From: Leuctra nigra
Lineage: Eukaryota > Arthropoda > Insecta > Plecoptera > Leuctridae
Assembly: GCA_934045905.1 (NCBI GenBank)
Contig: OW203769.1
Location: forward strand, 18,073,705-18,137,704
DNA: 64,000 bases
Direction: 5' to 3'
In this document: positions 1-11,955 of the stretch, piece by piece
How positions within the stretch are numbered: position 1 is the stretch's first letter
How the letters are laid out: each line of letters begins with the position of its first letter
The notes under the pieces: model-generated
Database searches by the model: none
What the model was told of the DNA's origin: nothing
What the model saw: only the letters and a program-made list of their open reading frames with translations
Made by a program: the position numbers and the translations under genes

Positions 1-562
1 AAGTACCTACTACCTTGATTACTCTGCATGTAATTTCAATGGATTATGATCAGAAAGATTCGTACGTTACAAAAAGTTGTTAGAAACAGTATAATATTAT
101 TTCTTGCATTTCGATAAATCACTTATAAACGCGTAGCGTACACAGAGCGTTTTCCTAGTACCTATAGTTTTTAATGTTCATGAAGAATAATTCTTAGAAT
201 TCAATCAGCTGGATTTACAATGTAGGTAATTACTTTGTCTGTGATTTGTGTATTATATAATGTTACTTCTGTTGTGAAAGAATATCACTATTAATCTATG
301 ATACATTATCAAACACAAGTAACATAAAATTATACCAAATGGCAATGTCAATTGTAAATAATCTGAATACACATATTGCATTATAAACATTTAGCTATGA
401 ATTGTGTCTAGAAAACTGGATAGATTTTATAGTTTTATTCTGGAACTGTAATTGGAAACGTTCCATACAAACTGTGCAGTATAATACGTTACTTCGTATA
501 ATTATATGTTATTATAAGATGATTTTAGTTGCGATAAAGTAGTACAAAATAACTAATGAAGA
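1..562. other. AT-rich non-coding stretch with an H2 tail fragment
   Basis: No gene is visible. Around 128-158 there is a plus-strand fragment ending ACACAGAGCGTTTTCCTAGT, the same 3' terminus seen on the H2 Helitron-like copies elsewhere in the window. The rest is AT-rich with no repeat that I recognise. Confidence 0.5.
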
Positions 563-2440
563 TCTAGTGGAGCGGTCGCTCCACGCCAGCCAAGTCGTAC
601 GGCGCGCGCACACACTCATTTAAAAAGGCTGGAGCAAACCCACTTTTACTGTAAGCATCAAAGTGGCATTTTCGGCCTACTGGATCTTAAAATTGGAAAA
701 TCTCACATTGTTGCGATATATCTTAATTTCGAGCTATGGCCCACCCCACAACATATACCAAATTTGGGAACAATAGGTTACGCCCTTTGCGCGCTAGAGG
801 GAGGTGAAAACAGTGTTTTAGGGCGGTTTTCATAATAATAATAATAATAATAATCTCAGTAGTAGTAGTAGTCTCCTGGAATTCAAATCCGGTAAACAGG
901 CCACAGCCTAAACGGCTGAACCGATTGATCCCACATTTTTACCACGTGTGCACTTTTGGCGTCTGATTTAACCTTCGACCCATGAATTTTTTGTGCCGCC
1001 ATTTTGAAACCGGAAGTGACGTCATATCTCGTCAACGGCTGGACCGATTGGAACGAAAATTGCGCCAAACGATTCAGACGGTCATCTATATGCATGATAA
1101 GTAGCAAAAGACTAAACATTATGTTAAAGAAACCGGAAATGACGTAATGAAATTTGAAATACAATGATTGGCTTTTTGGCAACAAAGGTTTAACCGATTA
1201 TTTTGATATTTATGTAACGTATGTACTTTTGACGTCTCATGTGACTTGTTATAAAACCAACCGGAAGCCGCCATTTTGAAACCGGAAGTGACATCATATC
1301 TCAATAACGGCTAATTAGATTTCAACGAAACCAGCGCAAAACAATTTAGACGGTCAACTTTATGTATTATCATCAATAATATTTGCAGTTTCCCATACCT
1401 AAACCGGAAATGACGTCACACATTTTAATAAACTCACAAATTTTTATTTTGATGCAATAAATATACTATTTGAGACAGCTTATAAAATTGTTATCATGTT
1501 TAAAATATACTTCAAGGGGTCAGAGATTTCAGCCGCCATTTTTAAACCGGAAGTAACGTCATATTTTAAAAACTGGTAGACAAATCGGTATGAAACTAGC
1601 GCCAAACTATTCGGAAGGCCATCTCTATGGAATATGAACAGTACAAATAGAATTTTCCTATTTATGAGACCGGAAATGACGTCATTCAAATGTATAAATT
1701 ATACATATTCATATCATATTCATATTAAATACATATTCAGAAAGCTTAAAATGATACACATCATTTATAGAAATAAATTCTATGTGGCATTGCAGAAAGT
1801 TCAGCAGCCATTTTGAAAACCGAAGTGTTGCCATATTTCGGAACTGGGTTGACTGATTGGAATGAAACCTTTGCTATTCTTCGTGAAAGATCATTTAAAG
1901 CAATTATTTAGGACCATACGCTGCTATTCATTAGTGGTAACCAAATTGTAAAGGGCGATGATTTTTTAAAAGAATTTAGTAATTGTTCATTTCATATGTG
2001 TCACAAGTTGTTAGAATAAACTAAAAAAAGGAGTGATATCCCCATAAAAAACACTTCGTGTAAAAATACCAGCCAAGTCTCTTCTACTAAAAAAAATATA
2101 TGAAATCTAAAAATTCTGCACTGAAAAGTAATGATATCAAAAAATTTGTCAAGTCAAAACTTTATTTGAAAATCAAAAAATACTTGGCGCATCGATTTTT
2201 TAGGGCATTTTAGGTATACTATATGTTTGTATATTTTATGTATATTTTATATCTGGCCTATACTACTAAGCTATTAATATACACGATGCGCCAAGTATTT
2301 TTTGATTTTCAAATAAAGTTTTGACTTGGCAAATTTTTTGATATCATTACTTTTCAGTGCAGAATTTTTAGATTTCATATATTTTTTTTAGTAGAAGAGA
2401 CTTGGCTGGTATTTTTACACGAAGTGTTTTTTTTATGGGG
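563..2440 (+). mobile_element. H1 non-autonomous element, copy A (full length)
   Basis: The copy begins TCTAG followed by the short palindrome GTGGAGCGGTCGCTCCAC and ends ATGGGG. It has no coding capacity. Its middle consists of diverged ~130-280 bp sub-repeats, each carrying CCGGAARTGACGTCA-like motifs (about 1006, 1132, 1280, 1400, 1546, 1669). A (AAT)n run lies at 836-855. The last ~400 bp is a large palindrome: arm 2038-2198 is inverted at 2284-2443 with a spacer of about 85 bp. The 5' flank is A, and no target-site duplication is evident. Start and end were set by comparison with copies B and C, whose boundaries are fixed by an interrupted reading frame. Confidence 0.75.
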
Positions 2441-3068
2441 ATAGAATATACCTTGAACACAGTCATTTGAATCAGATACGCATGATTTGAATGCAGCCGC
2501 CAATGGGTAGTTTGAAGCAAACTAGCTCTTGGATTGGCTACTTGCGTCAAGGGGTGCCCAGGTAGACAGGTGGCGACGGTCAACAAGTGACTATTGTGTT
2601 CTCACGTCCGCTCTCGCCTCACGGGTCTCGGGAATACCAAACTGTCGGAAACTGAGATGAGAACTAAATGTGAGAACATTTTATCACTTCCCACTTGTCA
2701 CTTGTCGCATATCTCGGGACGATAATGCTCGGGATTGCGTCAGTAGCAAAGACTTCAAGTTGAACATTCGACCAACTATTTTGAAATTGTATGCACGTAT
2801 CACAACAACTGCATCTTGTCAATGGTGGTGACACGTTTTCGACATATAGTTGAGCACAAGCATAATTTCCTATACCCCCCCCCCCCCCCCCCCCCCCCCC
2901 CCACCGTTACAAATTTAGTTTTTACCTGAATTGTGAGGGGGGGGGGGATTGGTAGTTATGTAGTCCATGTTTTATGAAGCACAAAAAGGCGGGTAGTGTG
3001 GTGAGGATGGTCGAGTAATAAATAGCTTTCCGCGAAGCATTTTCACTGCTGCGTTTTTGAAGTGATTA
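2441..3068. other. non-coding, with a C homopolymer
   Basis: No gene is seen. A run of about 27 C residues lies at ~2876-2902 and a G run at ~2937-2947. Such runs are prone to sequencing and assembly error. Confidence 0.5.
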
Positions 3069-3669
3069 CTAGGAAAACGCTCAGTGTAACGCGTTGATGA
3101 GCGAGCACGGGTATGTGCAAATTCTCGAACCGGCAATGCGTACACAACGCACAGAAAACATATACATCCATATTGCATTGAAATATGATCACTTAATCAA
3201 CATAAAAGTATTATGCTTTTCATTGAAACTTGAAAATAGCATCTAAGCACCCTGGTAAATATAGCAAATCAGCTTCAATTCAATTGGCACTGTAAAACAT
3301 TCATTTCGATACTTCCTTATTGACAGATATTAAAAATGTCAATAAGTTCATACGTTCTTAACTAATTGGGATGAAATTATGTCAAATAAGAGACAATGTT
3401 CGTCTTAATGATCATGCAAAATATGAGTTTGATCAGATTTATCGAAGACCATTTTCATTTTTCAACCTATCAGGAATTTTAATTAATGAATTAGATTTCA
3501 AAAAATTTGGGTCTGCAAACAGAAAAGGTTGTCTCAACATGTGTGCAAAATTTCAGATCAATTGATGAAACGGTGCGACTTCTATTGCTCCAGACAGCCA
3601 AAAATATATAAAAAATACAGAGCTCCGTGCCAAAAGAGCCAAAAGGAGACGCTCGCTTCGCTCGCTCAA
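3069..3669 (-). mobile_element. H2 Helitron-like element, short copy
   Basis: Read on the minus strand, this begins TTGAGCGAGCGAAGCGAGCG at 3669 and ends with hairpin stem CGCTCA/TGAGCG, TTTTC, then CTAG, with T as the next base. That 3' arrangement (hairpin a few bases before CTRR, followed by T) matches canonical Helitron ends. The 5' end is TT rather than the usual TC. It has no ORF. The body is closely similar to the copy at 23342-24168. Confidence 0.65.
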
Positions 3670-4581
3670 TTAAGACGAGATGCTATTTCCTGGTGCAAGG
3701 TTATTAATTCTTCACCTTCTTCCAGTCAAATATCTATGTTAGAACGATTGCTTTTACCGTAGTGGTTAGAATTTACACTCAATATACCTATATACCTATA
3801 CCAATATACCTATGTGTATACCTATTTGGGAAAAAAACAGTTTTGCGCACGAAACAATGGGTTGTCGGGGTGGAATGGGTTCCTCCAAACATATGCGGGT
3901 CCGGTTTGGATATTTCACAGTAAATTTTGACTATTTTTATGTGTTTTGGACAAGAATTTTTGGCGATTTGATATTTGTTCACCTAATAGTATTTCCTCAC
4001 AGATATGAGCAAATTTTGTTAAAAAAAAACTCTATAGTTACCTATATTTATATAAAAAGGCAAGTAAGCTCAGCTTAACCTTCAAAGAAGGTAGGTAAGC
4101 CAGGCTTAAGCTCAAATTATTTGTGTAGCTTTACAAGCGTACACATTTAAAAGTTGATTATTTGAACAATATCAAGAATCACATGGACTGCTACCTTGAC
4201 GCGGTGGTGGGGCTTAAAGTAGAGCCATCCATTAGTCCACGTAATACAAGTCAGTTAGTCAGATGTATGATTTACAAATCAAATTAATTAATATTGGACA
4301 AATGTAATATTTTGTTTCGTTGATATATTTTATACTAATTATATACTTAAATATAATATTTTATCAAGAAATTAATATTATTTTAAATCATTTCATGCAG
4401 TACGAAATAAGTACTTTACTTGATTTTCAGCAGTTTCTAGTGGAAACGGGCGAAATCATTGATACCATACTGTTTTTACAGATTATCTCTTTTTTAATCC
4501 GTATACGCACAACATTTGGAAACGGTTAAAATTATCAGAAAATACGAGCATTCCAGTGAACAAACTTTTGAATGTGTATTT
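3670..4581. other. AT-rich non-coding stretch
   Basis: No gene is supported. Short ORFs here are AT-rich, without recognisable motifs. There is a small TATACCTATA-type simple repeat near 3785-3815. Confidence 0.4.
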
Positions 4582-5557
4582 TTGAGCGTCACCACGGTAC
4601 TCTTATGGCACTTTCTCTGTGTGTTTTTTTTTCTTTTTCTGCACAGCCCGGGTTAAACCGCACAACCAATCGATCTGAAACTTTGCACATATGCGAACGT
4701 AATCTATGAGGTCCCTGGGATCGTTTTTGAACGGGCTCCTGTGATTGGTCCAAGTTAAAAAAAAAATATCTTTCGATTGGTTGCTCCGATCAATTTTAAA
4801 TTTAGCAAAGTCATTGCAACCAATATTTTACCCAATCATACAAAGTTTCAGCCAAATTCTCCCATTGGTTAAAATTTAAAACCATTTTTCATGTGATTTT
4901 TGAAATTTAAACTAGAACAGATTGACCGATCTACTTAAAACTTCGCGTGGTCATTGGTACCAACATTTTAGGTATTTTTGCCAATTTTCAGTTTTATCTA
5001 TCGTTGTTTTCAAAGTTTTTGTCATTTTAGGGACATTTTATTCCATAATCTTGAAATATTTGAAAAATGTATACTACGTCATTTTCATCCCTGCCTTCTT
5101 TAAGCTTCTGCTCCAAGGCCTGTAGAGCAGCCAAGCGGTCTACAATTTACAGTAAAACTAGCGCATATCAAATCGGATGAAGTACGAGGGCCAAATCCTC
5201 CAATTGGTTTAAGTTTAAATAATATCTTCTGATTGGTCGACAATCAAAATGTTTCGATTAAGTTCAAATTTTGCATGGTGATCAAGATGAACATAATCTA
5301 AAATTTTACACATGGCCCTAACAGTAAAGTATTAATAATTTGTCATTTTACGAGTTAAGTATGGGTTGTCAAAAGCTGGAAAAAGTATGTAGGAAAGTTA
5401 CGACACAATGGATCTAATATTCATCCATAGTATTTATATGGAGATTGGAAAGTTGCAGATAAAATCGTCTTATGCCGTGTCGTTTATCGTGACTGGGGAT
5501 GTTGCATGTCAATGTTCTGTGCTCGCTCATCAACGCGTTACACTGAGCGTTTTCCTA
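4582..5557 (+). mobile_element. H2 Helitron-like element, diverged copy
   Basis: Starts near TTGAGCGTCACC and ends with the H2 terminal hairpin (CGCTCA ... TGAGCG) and TTTTCCTAT, where the terminal CTAG has mutated to CTAT. The body contains the AACCAATCGATCTGAAA and CCCTGGGATCGTTTTT blocks shared, in inverse orientation, with 11956-13540. Non-coding. Confidence 0.55.
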
Positions 5558-5761
5558 TTTCAATTACTGCAGATGATTTAAATTTTTTTACATCCTTCCA
5601 TGTTACCTGATGGGAAATATCAAGAATATTTTTCAAGATGTCTCTTAAAATTATCCCGTAACACATGTTTTTGTTTCCGTATTTGCATTTGTTACTGTAT
5701 GAGGTGTATTTCAAGAAAATTTGAAGAATTTCTATTTAACAAGGACTTTTGGTGGAAGTAC

Positions 5762-5842
5762 TTTAAAGGGCCGCCTCACATTACGAGTGTTGGTCCCAAC
5801 AAAGTGCAGTCTAGGGTCGACCTAGTCCCATACCCTCCCCTA
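5762..5842 (+). repeat. dispersed repeat, inverse copy at 63450-63527
   Basis: About 80 bp beginning GGGCCGCCTCACATTACGAG and running through GGTCGACCTAGTCCCATACC is present, diverged and inverted, at the far end of the window. It is probably a terminal segment of an unidentified transposon. No coding content. Confidence 0.5.
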
Positions 5843-6286
5843 ATCTTAAAAAATATAATGTGTCCATTGCTTGTGAATTCCTGCCAGTAGTTGAATATTT
5901 TCATCACATATCGATTATGTGATGTGCTTCTAAAAAATTTGCATTTAATTTTATTGTTTACGATTTAGAAACTGTAAGGAAAATGAAGTATACTACCTAA
6001 GTTCGTTTTTCCCCCGTCAGATACGTTATGACACATATTATGTTGGAACTCAATACTCACTCAATTGAAAAAATTATCTATGATTTCGATAGCAGGAAAG
6101 GAGCCGGAATAGATAACATTAGAATGTAAGATTTAAAAGTATGTTCCAAGTCAATCAGTCCTATTATTGCAAACTTAATAAATTTATCATTATCTCACGG
6201 CTCAATTCCATCTAACTTAAAACAATCAATTGTGCGTCCTATATATAAGAACGGAAATCATAAGATTTTTAACAATTACCGGCCTA

Positions 6287-7617
6287 TCTAGTGGAGCGGT
6301 CGCTCCACCCAGCCAAGTCGTACTGTACACTCACACTCACTCAACATACCGTAAATGCCTAATAAAATGAGGAGCCAGACCAACTACTTTTACTGTAAGC
6401 AACAACATGGCATTTTCGGCCTACTGGATCATAAAATTGGAAAATCTCACATTGTTGTTAAATATCTTAATTTTGAGCTATGGCCCACCCCACCACATAT
6501 ACCAAATTTGTAACAATAGGCTATACCATTTGCGAGCTAGAGGGCCGAGAAAACAGTGAAATTACACCACTTTGATCTTTAGATGATGATTCAGATGATA
6601 TCAGGAAACACCGCTATCACCGCCACAGCCTAAACGGCTTAGCCGATCGATCTGAAATTTTTACCACATGTGCACTTTTGGCGTCTGAGGTGCCTTTTTA
6701 TAAAACCAACGGGTAGTCGCCATTTTGAAACCGGAAGTAACGTCATATCTCGAAAACGGCTAAACCGATCGGAATGAAACTAGCGCCAAATGATTCAGAC
6801 GGTCGTCTATATGGAATATCAGTAGTTAAAGTAGAGATGTACTATAACCGAAACCGGAAATGACGTCATGAAAATGAAGATCTAGATTTTAATGACCTCT
6901 TACTACAATAACTACATATTCATGTATACATATACATAACATTTATAGAAATAAATTCTAGGTGGCAGTTATTTCAGTCGCCATTTTGAAAACCGGAAGT
7001 GATACCATATCTCGAAAACGGCTGGACTGATTGGAACGAAGCTTTCGCAATTCTTCATGGAATATCACTTTAAGCTTAGGTATATTGAGCACCAAACACA
7101 ATTTTTCGTATTAACCAATTCGGAAATGGCGTATTTTTTAAAAGTATTTAGTCATTGTTGCTCCGATGTGTGTTACAAGTTGTGTAAATAAACTAAAAAA
7201 ATAAGTGATATCCCCATAAAAAAACACTCCGTGTAAAAATACCAGCCAAGTCTCTTCAACTATAAAAAAAATAGAATAAATCTAAAAATTCAGCACTGAA
7301 AAGTAGCTAGTGATATCAAAAAATGAGCCAAGTCAAAACTTAATTTTAAAAACCAAAATATACTTGGCGCATCGTTTTTAAGGGCATTATAGGTATATTA
7401 TATATAATTAGGTAGGTACATTTGATTTTTGGCATATGCTTCTATACTATTTATATACACGATGCGCCAAGTATATTTTGGTTTTTAAAATTAAGTTTTG
7501 ACTTGGCTCATTTTTTGATATCACTACTTTTCAGTGCTGAATTTTTAGATTTATTCTATTTTTTTATAGTTGAAGAGACTTGGCTGGTATTTTTACACGG
7601 AGTGTTTTTTTATGGGG
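6287..7617 (+). mobile_element. H1 non-autonomous element, copy B, inside an RT gene
   Basis: 1331 bp from TCTAGTGG to ATGGGG. The flanking RT codons (CCT-A before, TA-TCA after) join to a conserved proline-isoleucine-serine when the copy is removed, which fixes both ends and shows insertion without a target-site duplication. It has CCGGAAGTAACGTCA and CCGGAAATGACGTCA motifs near 6732 and 6853. The terminal palindrome occupies ~7208-7617. Confidence 0.85.
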
Positions 7618-7691
7618 TATCAATATTATCTGCAATTGAAAAAATTATGGAGAGATGTTTTGCGGACCAACTAATCAATTATATAAATACA

Positions 7692-9007
7692 TCTAGTGGA
7701 GCGGTCGCTCCACCCAGCCAAGTCGTACTATACACTCACACTCACTCAACATACCGTTACTGCCTAATAAACTGAGGAGCAGACCAAACACTTTTACTGT
7801 AAGCAACAACATGGCATTTTCGGCCTACTGGATCTTAAAATTGGAAAATCTCACATTGTTGCGAAATATCTTAATTTCGAGCTATGGCCCACCCCACCAT
7901 GTATACCAAATTTGGGAACAATAGGTTTATCCATTAGCGAGCTAGAGGGCCGTGAAAACAGTGAAATTACACCACTTTCATCTTCTTCTTCTTCTTCAGA
8001 TGATATCAGGGAACGTTGCTATCACCGCCGCAGCCTAAACGGATCAACCGATCGCTCTGAAATTTTTACCACATGTGCACTTTTGGCGTCTGAGGTGCCT
8101 TTTTATAAAACCAACCGGAAGCCGCCATTTTTAAACCGGAAGTGACGTCATATCTCGAAAACGGCTAAACCGATAGGAATGAGATTTAGGCCAATCGATT
8201 CAGACGGTCATCTACATGGAATATCCATAGACAAAATATAAATTTATTAATACTGAAACCGGAAATGACGTCATAAATATGCAAAATTTTACTAAATTAC
8301 CTCTTATTACAATAACTACATATTCAGAAGGCCTAATGTTACATACGTTTTATATATAATCATTCTAGGTAGCAGTGGTATCAGACGCCATTTTGTTAAC
8401 CGGAAGTGATGCCATATCTCGATAACGGCTGGACCGATTGGAACGGAGCTTTCGCTTTTCTTCATGTATTATCATTTTAATCATTATTTAATATTAAACG
8501 CAACTTTTCTTAGTATACAAATCGGAAATGGCTTATTTTTTAAAGGAATTAGTCATTACTGCTGCGATATGTGTTACAAGTTGTGAGAATAAACTAAAAA
8601 AATTAGTGATATCCCCATAAAAAACACTCCGTGTAAAAACCAGCCAAGTCTCTTCAACTTAAAAAAATAGAAAAAATCTTAATATTCAGCACTGAAAAGT
8701 AGTGATATCAAAAAATGGGCCAAGTCAAAACCTAATTTTAAAAACCAAAATAAACTTGGCGCATCGTTTTTTACGGCATTAAAGGGTAGGTAGATTTTAT
8801 GTTTATTACACATCTGGCCTATACGTCTCAGCAATCTAGGTATTATATGCACGATGCGCCAAGTATATTTTGGTTTTTAAAATTAGGTTTTGACTTGGCC
8901 CATTTTTTGATATCACTACTTTTCAGTGCTGAATATTTAGATTTTTTCTATTTTTTTAAGTTGAAGAGACTTGGCTGGAATTTTTACACGGAGTGTTTTT
9001 TATGGGG
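7692..9007 (+). mobile_element. H1 non-autonomous element, copy C, inside the same RT gene
   Basis: 1316 bp with the same ends as copy B and closely similar to it. Left flank codons AAT-ACA and right flank ATA-TTT-AAT-TTG are contiguous in frame once the copy is removed. It carries (TCT)n near 7980 and the CCGGAAGTGACGTCA motif near 8136. The terminal palindrome lies at ~8608-9007. No ORF of its own. Confidence 0.85.
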
Positions 9008-10197
9008 ATATTTAATTTGCTTGACAATAGACAATATGGTTTCCAAAAAAACAAAAGCACTGCCATGTTACTCAATGATTTCTCAAACCATGTCAATGGT
9101 GCAATAAATGAAAAAAACCATGTTGTAGTAGTTTTCATTGACTTTACCAAGGCATTCGACACTCTTTTGCATAGTCGTCTGTTGGATACGTTGGAGAGAA
9201 TTGGAATCACTGGACCCATCCTGCAATGGTTTAGAGACTACCTGTTAGGAAGATCAATGTCTGTAAAGTTTAACCAGTGTTTTAGTAAAAAGGTAAATAT
9301 TTCAACTGGGGTACCTCAAGGTTCCATTCTGGGACCCTTATTGTATTTGATTTACGTAAATGATATGCTTAAAGTTGTCAAAGATTGTTCTGTTTATTTG
9401 TACGCCGATGACACTGCTCTGGTTTCCACGCATAAGGATTTCAATTCTGCTCAATGTTTCTTGTAAAATGACTTCAATAATTTATTACGATGGGCCCACG
9501 ATCACGGATTAACAATCAATAGTAAGAAAACAAAAGTTATGCATATTCACTCACCACATAAATTGCACTTAGATGTTAACCTTACCTTTCATAATAAAGC
9601 ATGTTTACATGCTAAATTCAACAATAGAACAAATTTATTTCAAGGTGTTTGTACATGCAACATGTCTATTGGAAATGTAAATACATATTTGTATTTAGGA
9701 GTTACTATTGACAAGCATTTTAAATGGGATAAACACATCGAAAAGGTTTGCAATCTCTTAAGAGCAGGAATGTATAGCCTCCGTATTTTAAAACCACTCG
9801 TTAATTACTCATCGCTTAAAATAGTTTATTTTGCTTTAATTGAATCAGTAATTAGATATGCTATACTTGCTTGGGGTGCCACAACGGACTCATTTCTTAA
9901 AAAAATTTATAGTATACAGAAGAGAATTTTTAAAATTATAATCCCCCCAAAAGATGCCTTGAAAAATTATCAGTTTATGACAGTTCATCAACTGCACCTT
10001 TACGTTTTCCTTATAACAAATTATTATTCTGATGAACATAAAGCACTCGCGCAACATAATAACGTAACAAGAAAGAAACATAAATTAGTAATGCCTCCCA
10101 ACATTCATAATTCATACGGAGATCAGCAGCGGTCATTTCTCATTCCCAAACTATTCAACACACTTCCACCCAGTTTACAAAATTAAGAAAAATTTAA

Positions 10198-10574
10198 GAC
10201 AGTTAAAAAGGCAATTAAAGAGTGGATTTTCACCACGGAGGTTGAATGAAATTATTATTATTATTATTATTATGGTGTTCTGATATTATTTATTATTTAT
10301 TTATTTATTATTGTATGATATTTACCTTGATGTAGTATTTGCATCTATGGATTTGTACACTGTACTTTGTAATTTGTAATTTGAATTTGAATTTGATGAT
10401 TATTATTATTAAAAGTAGTTATTAGTTGTTTTATTGTGACGTATATTTATGTTGTTGTTGTTGTTGTTGTTTATATATAGCAGTCCTGCAGACAAGCCAC
10501 TGTTTGGTTTTGTGGGACTGAGGATTTTCTTATGTACTATTAATTTGCAACAATAAATAAAAAAAAAAAAAAAA
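10198..10574 (+). repeat. retroelement 3' tails and simple repeats
   Basis: Non-coding. Contains (ATT)n at ~10251-10273 and ~10398-10411, AATTTG-type short repeats, (GTT)n at ~10451-10470, and an AATAAATAAA plus A-run at ~10552-10574. This looks like the 3' UTRs and tails of two adjacent non-LTR insertions. Confidence 0.5.
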
Positions 10575-10680
10575 GGTTTATGATGTGGTGTGGGCCATAG
10601 CTCGAAATTAAGATATTTCGCAACAATGTGAGATTTCCCAATTTCGAGATCCAGTAGGCCGAAAATGCCATGTTCTGGCA
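10575..10680 (-). mobile_element. H1 fragment (5' region)
   Basis: Reverse complement of the H1 5' segment that reads GGCATTTTCGGCCTACTGGA through CGAGCTATGGCCCA. Both element ends are missing. Confidence 0.6.
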
Positions 10681-11055
10681 TTGGCATGGAGTTATTCGTG
10701 AAAAACACAGTTTTTTCTGATGTCGTAATTTTAAACGTCAATTTCAATTGTGCAGTGAAAATGAATTTTAGTAGGCGGTGAAACTAACTTGCAAAAATCA
10801 ATCTGAACAATATTTGGCCATGGAATCTTCTGTTTACTGAGCAAAAGGAAATACAAATTAGCTCTCTATCACTAAGTGAAGTTACTAGATACTAAGCATA
10901 GATACTATGAGAAGAGTATCTATGCGCAACGTCGCTATACCGATACGCGTCTCTTCGGAGGCCAGGTTGTTCTTCTGGAGGTGATCCTTTACGTATTACA
11001 AGACAACCACCGAACTACCGTAGTGGAATTTACCATGGAACATTAGGTAATACTC

Positions 11056-11271
11056 TCTTTTAAACTTTTCACAAATTATATTTATTACAAATCTGAATAT
11101 TTTACCTGCTTTACAGTTAGGCTTCATCAGGACCTCGATCAGGACACTGTTGAAGTTGACAGTTGTAATAAAACAGATTTTTACAGCTGTCAAGAACTTC
11201 TGATGAAGCCTACTGTAAACCAGGTAAAATATTAAGATTTTAAATAAATATAGTTTGTGAAACGTTCAAAA
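11056..11271. mobile_element. fold-back MITE
   Basis: Arms of about 75 bp: the left arm (CTTTTAAACTTTTCACAAAT ... AGGCTTCATCAG) is inverted at the right (GATGAAGCCTACTGTAAA ... GTTTGTGAAACGTTCAAAAG). Non-coding; the superfamily is not determined. Confidence 0.6.
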
Positions 11272-11299
11272 GGGGCGTGAGAGAACTTTTTTGAATTTT

Positions 11300-11512
11300 C
11301 GTGTATATTTTCGTGGTATTTCCTCAGTCGACAGGCAAATGCTGGGAAGGTACCCAACTAATAGGCCACGACCGCCTCCTTCCCACCTTCCATCCTTACC
11401 TACTCTTCACCATCATCTCCCAATCATCATCATAATCATTCATCCGTCGCCATTAGCCTCGCTGCAGAACAGTGCGACGTTAAGCCCCAGACACAAAAAA
11501 AAACTTTTAAAC
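11300..11512 (+). mobile_element. tRNA-derived SINE, 5'-truncated
   Basis: Carries the body of the SINE family seen at 40338-40617 and 57741-58031 (CAGTCGACAGGCAAATGCTG, CCACGACCGCCTCCTTCCC, then ATCATCATAATCATTCATCC) and ends CCCCAGACA plus an A-run. The tRNA-like head with the B box is missing. Confidence 0.75.
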
Positions 11513-11955
11513 CCGACCGATACCTAACGTCACAACTGCTCATTAGAATATTGACAATTACGTTTTAGGAATCAAAATTAAGTATACTAAAACGATCGTT
11601 TATGTTGATGTGAATTGTGCAGAGATGCAGACATTTATATCGTCAAGAGGCAAGTAAGATCATGTAAGGGCTTTGATATTTAACTATTATTTCAGTTTGA
11701 TTTGAAATGTTTCTTCAAAATATTTGGAAATATATTTATGTCATTATTTGTATTTACCCCACGATTACGAAACGAATTGACCCTATGTTCTACGATTAAT
11801 GTGTTGTATTTTTTAAGGCTGAATTTGAAGTACTGTCGCTTTTAAACATTTCTTAAACTTTGGTGATAACGTTGGTGATAAATTATTCATATATAAATGC
11901 GAATCACACAGCTTACAATTTGTAAGCGGGTCCCTCTAGTCCATATACTATTATA
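11513..11955. other. non-coding stretch
   Basis: AT-rich, no gene and no repeat recognised. Confidence 0.4.

Larger units (their letters stand above)
6045..10197 (+). pseudogene. CR1/Jockey-superfamily reverse transcriptase relic split by two insertions
   Basis: A 5'-truncated non-LTR retrotransposon RT. Segment 6045-6286 has the GAGIDN motif and then NYRP. 7618-7691 continues with ILSAIEKIMERC-like sequence. 9008-10183 carries QYGFQKNKST, VVFIDFTKAFD, STGVPQGSILGPLL and the catalytic YADD, followed by the thumb and C-terminal region with YLGVTID and SVIRYAILAWG. The gaps are exactly the two H1 copies. Removing them restores the frame with no extra base. The relic is dead: there is a TAA after GAGIDNIRM near 6130 and another near 9464 downstream of YADD. 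No endonuclease domain is left. The 3' side runs into (ATT)n and TTTGAATTTGAATTTG-type repeats, as is common for this group. Confidence 0.85.

Noticed and set aside
883..1185. 100-aa minus-strand ORF, with a plus-strand twin at 13831-14133
   Set aside because: Both lie in the inverted non-coding H1 arms and are the same sequence read twice; other H1 copies do not keep the frame.
2876..2947. G/C homopolymers as a possible G-quadruplex switch
   Set aside because: They are isolated runs prone to assembly error, also seen at 52180, 54182, 57670 and 59917 next to transposon ends, without conserved context.
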